From: an uncultured Lachnospiraceae bacterium | Lineage (GTDB): Bacteria; Bacillota; Clostridia; Lachnospirales; Lachnospiraceae | DNA length: 13,703 nt | Direction: 5' to 3' | NCBI GenBank assembly: GCA_947625995.1 | Contig: CANQQN010000028.1 | Location: 1-13,703, forward strand | Part shown: in pieces, positions 12,816 to 13,703 of the stretch | Layout: the number at the start of each line of letters is the position of its first letter | Numbering within the stretch: the stretch's first letter is position 1 | The notes under the pieces: generated by a model | Told to the model about the DNA's origin: nothing | The model's database searches: none | Seen by the model: the letters and a program-made list of their open reading frames with translations, nothing else | Position numbers and translations under genes: made by a program

Positions 12816-13325
12816 TTAACCTAAAATCTCCTCAATGGATTTTCCGCGAAGTCTTGCAACCTCCTCAGGCGTCTTCAGCTGCTTCAGCGCCGCGATCGTA
12901 GCCAGAACAACGTTCTGCTTATTATTGGAGCCCAAAGACTTTGTACGGATATTTTCAATGCCTGCAAGCTCGCATACTGCACGTGCGGGACCACCTGCGA
13001 TCACGCCGGTACCTTTGGGAGCTCTTTTCAGCAGCACGCTTGCGCCTGTATGCTTACCCATGGTGTCATGGGTGATACTTCCGTTTTCGTCCCTGCTCAC
13101 CGTGATTAGTTTCTTTGTAGCATCTTCCTTGCCCTTGCGGATTGCCTCAGGAATTTCGGCAGCCTTTCCAAGGCCGGCGCCGATATGTCCGTTTCCATCG
13201 CCTACAACTACCAAAGCTGTAAATCTGAAGTTACGACCACCCTTAACAACCTTCGTTACTCTCTTGATTGCGACTACTTTTTCATTCAGCTCTAACTGAC
13301 TCGCATCAATGATTGTTCTTTTCAT
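12816..13325 (-). CDS. rpsE: 30S ribosomal protein S5
   Basis: S5 contributes to decoding accuracy and mRNA unwinding at the 30S entry site. The 169-residue protein has the N-terminal double-stranded RNA-binding-like domain (KVVAIKRVTKVVKGGRNFRFTALVVVGDGNGHIGAGLGKA, about 16-55) and the C-terminal S5 domain (about 90-155, with KRAPKGTGVIAGGPARAVCELAGI). The KGGRNF loop (28-33), where spectinomycin-resistance changes are known in other bacteria, is intact and wild-type in form. An AAGGAGGAG site precedes the ATG. The gene is 15 nt after rplR. Confidence 0.98.
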   Translation of the reverse strand: MKRTIIDASQLELNEKVVAIKRVTKVVKGGRNFRFTALVVVGDGNGHIGAGLGKAAEIPEAIRKGKEDATKKLITVSRDENGSITHDTMGKHTGASVLLKRAPKGTGVIAGGPARAVCELAGIENIRTKSLGSNNKQNVVLATIAALKQLKTPEEVARLRGKSIEEILG

Positions 13326-13340
13326 GTGCTCTCCTCCTTC

Positions 13341-13703
13341 TTAGAATTTTAATCCAGCTTCTCTGGCTGCATCCGCCAAGGCCTGAATCTTACCATGATA
13401 TATAAAGCCGCCTCTGTCAAAGACTACTTCCGTAATGCCCTTTTCCAGCGCTCTCTTTGCGATTACAGTACCCAAATATGCCGCTGCCTCTACGTTGTTT
13501 GTCTTCTCAAGCTCTGCCTTGATCTCCTTCTGAACAGTAGATGCACTTGTCAAAGTGGTCTGAGCGACGTCGTCAATAATCTGAGCGTACATATGATTAT
13601 TGCTGCGAAATACTGCCAAACGCGGTCTTTCTGCCGTTCCGCTTAAATGATTGCGCAACTTTCTGTGCTTGTTCTCACGGACACTGGATCTTGATGTTTT
13701 CCT
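13341..13703 (-). CDS. rplR: 50S ribosomal protein L18 (5' end cut by window edge)
   Basis: L18 binds 5S rRNA and helps attach it to the large subunit. The frame is open to the right edge and gives 120 residues: RKTSRSSVRENKHRKLRNHL, then SGTAERPRLAVFRSNNHMYAQIIDD, ending in IYHGKIQALADAAREAGLKF. Typical L18 is about 120-122 residues, so only the first one to three residues including the start codon are outside the window. A TTG near 13658 is not the start, because the conserved basic N-terminal region continues upstream of it. The neighbour rpsE follows after 15 nt. Confidence 0.96.
   Translation of the reverse strand, partial: RKTSRSSVRENKHRKLRNHLSGTAERPRLAVFRSNNHMYAQIIDDVAQTTLTSASTVQKEIKAELEKTNNVEAAAYLGTVIAKRALEKGITEVVFDRGGFIYHGKIQALADAAREAGLKF

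Noticed and set aside
13656..13658. TTG as the start of rplR
   Set aside because: The conserved basic L18 N-terminal region (RSSVRENKHRK) continues in frame upstream to the window edge, so the true start lies just outside.
1..13703. CRISPR arrays, tRNAs, rRNAs, insertion sequences, phage or defence genes
   Set aside because: I looked on both strands and found no regular repeat-spacer array, no tRNA-like cloverleaf, no transposase or recombinase frame and no terminal inverted repeats. Coding content is essentially fully explained by housekeeping genes.

Overview
The window is a 13.7 kb piece of a low-to-moderate GC Firmicutes chromosome, most likely class Clostridia and probably a Lachnospiraceae relative. 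This placement is inferred from gene order and protein type: the spc/alpha ribosomal superoperon, a KOW-domain protein between map and infA, a zinc-type adenylate kinase, an S4 lacking the zinc cysteines, strong AGGAGG ribosome binding sites, and an energy-coupling-factor (ECF) module directly after rplQ. All genes are on the minus strand, so transcription runs from right to left.

Right part (13703 to about 5117) is the distal spc operon and the whole alpha operon. In transcription order it holds rplR (L18, 5' end just cut by the window), rpsE (S5), rpmD (L30), rplO (L15), secY, adk, map, a small KOW-domain RNA-binding protein, infA (IF1), rpmJ (L36, 37 codons, GTG start), rpsM (S13), rpsK (S11), rpsD (S4), rpoA and rplQ (L17). 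Most junctions are tight and the rplO stop overlaps the secY start. Four junctions hold more than a ribosome binding site. The secY-adk gap has a long imperfect hairpin. The infA-rpmJ gap has a perfect-consensus promoter (TTGACA, 17 bp, TATAAT, with extended -10). The rpmJ-rpsM gap is a 283-nt non-coding leader full of inverted repeats. A rho-independent terminator follows rplQ.

Middle part (5076-2549) is ecfA1-ecfA2-ecfT, the energising module of a group II ECF vitamin/metal importer. It has no substrate-binding S component of its own, so it is expected to serve S components encoded elsewhere.

Left part (2459-1) is an ABC-2 type export/efflux system of unknown substrate: a NatA/GldA-like ATPase with an acidic tail and a TTG start, a GldF-like permease, and the first 189 codons of a GldG-like extracytoplasmic protein that runs off the left edge.

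I see no mobile element, CRISPR array, phage gene, tRNA or rRNA. The gene content is housekeeping. The most interesting signals are non-coding (the rpsM leader, the internal consensus promoter and the secY-adk hairpin), together with an enlarged L17 protein.
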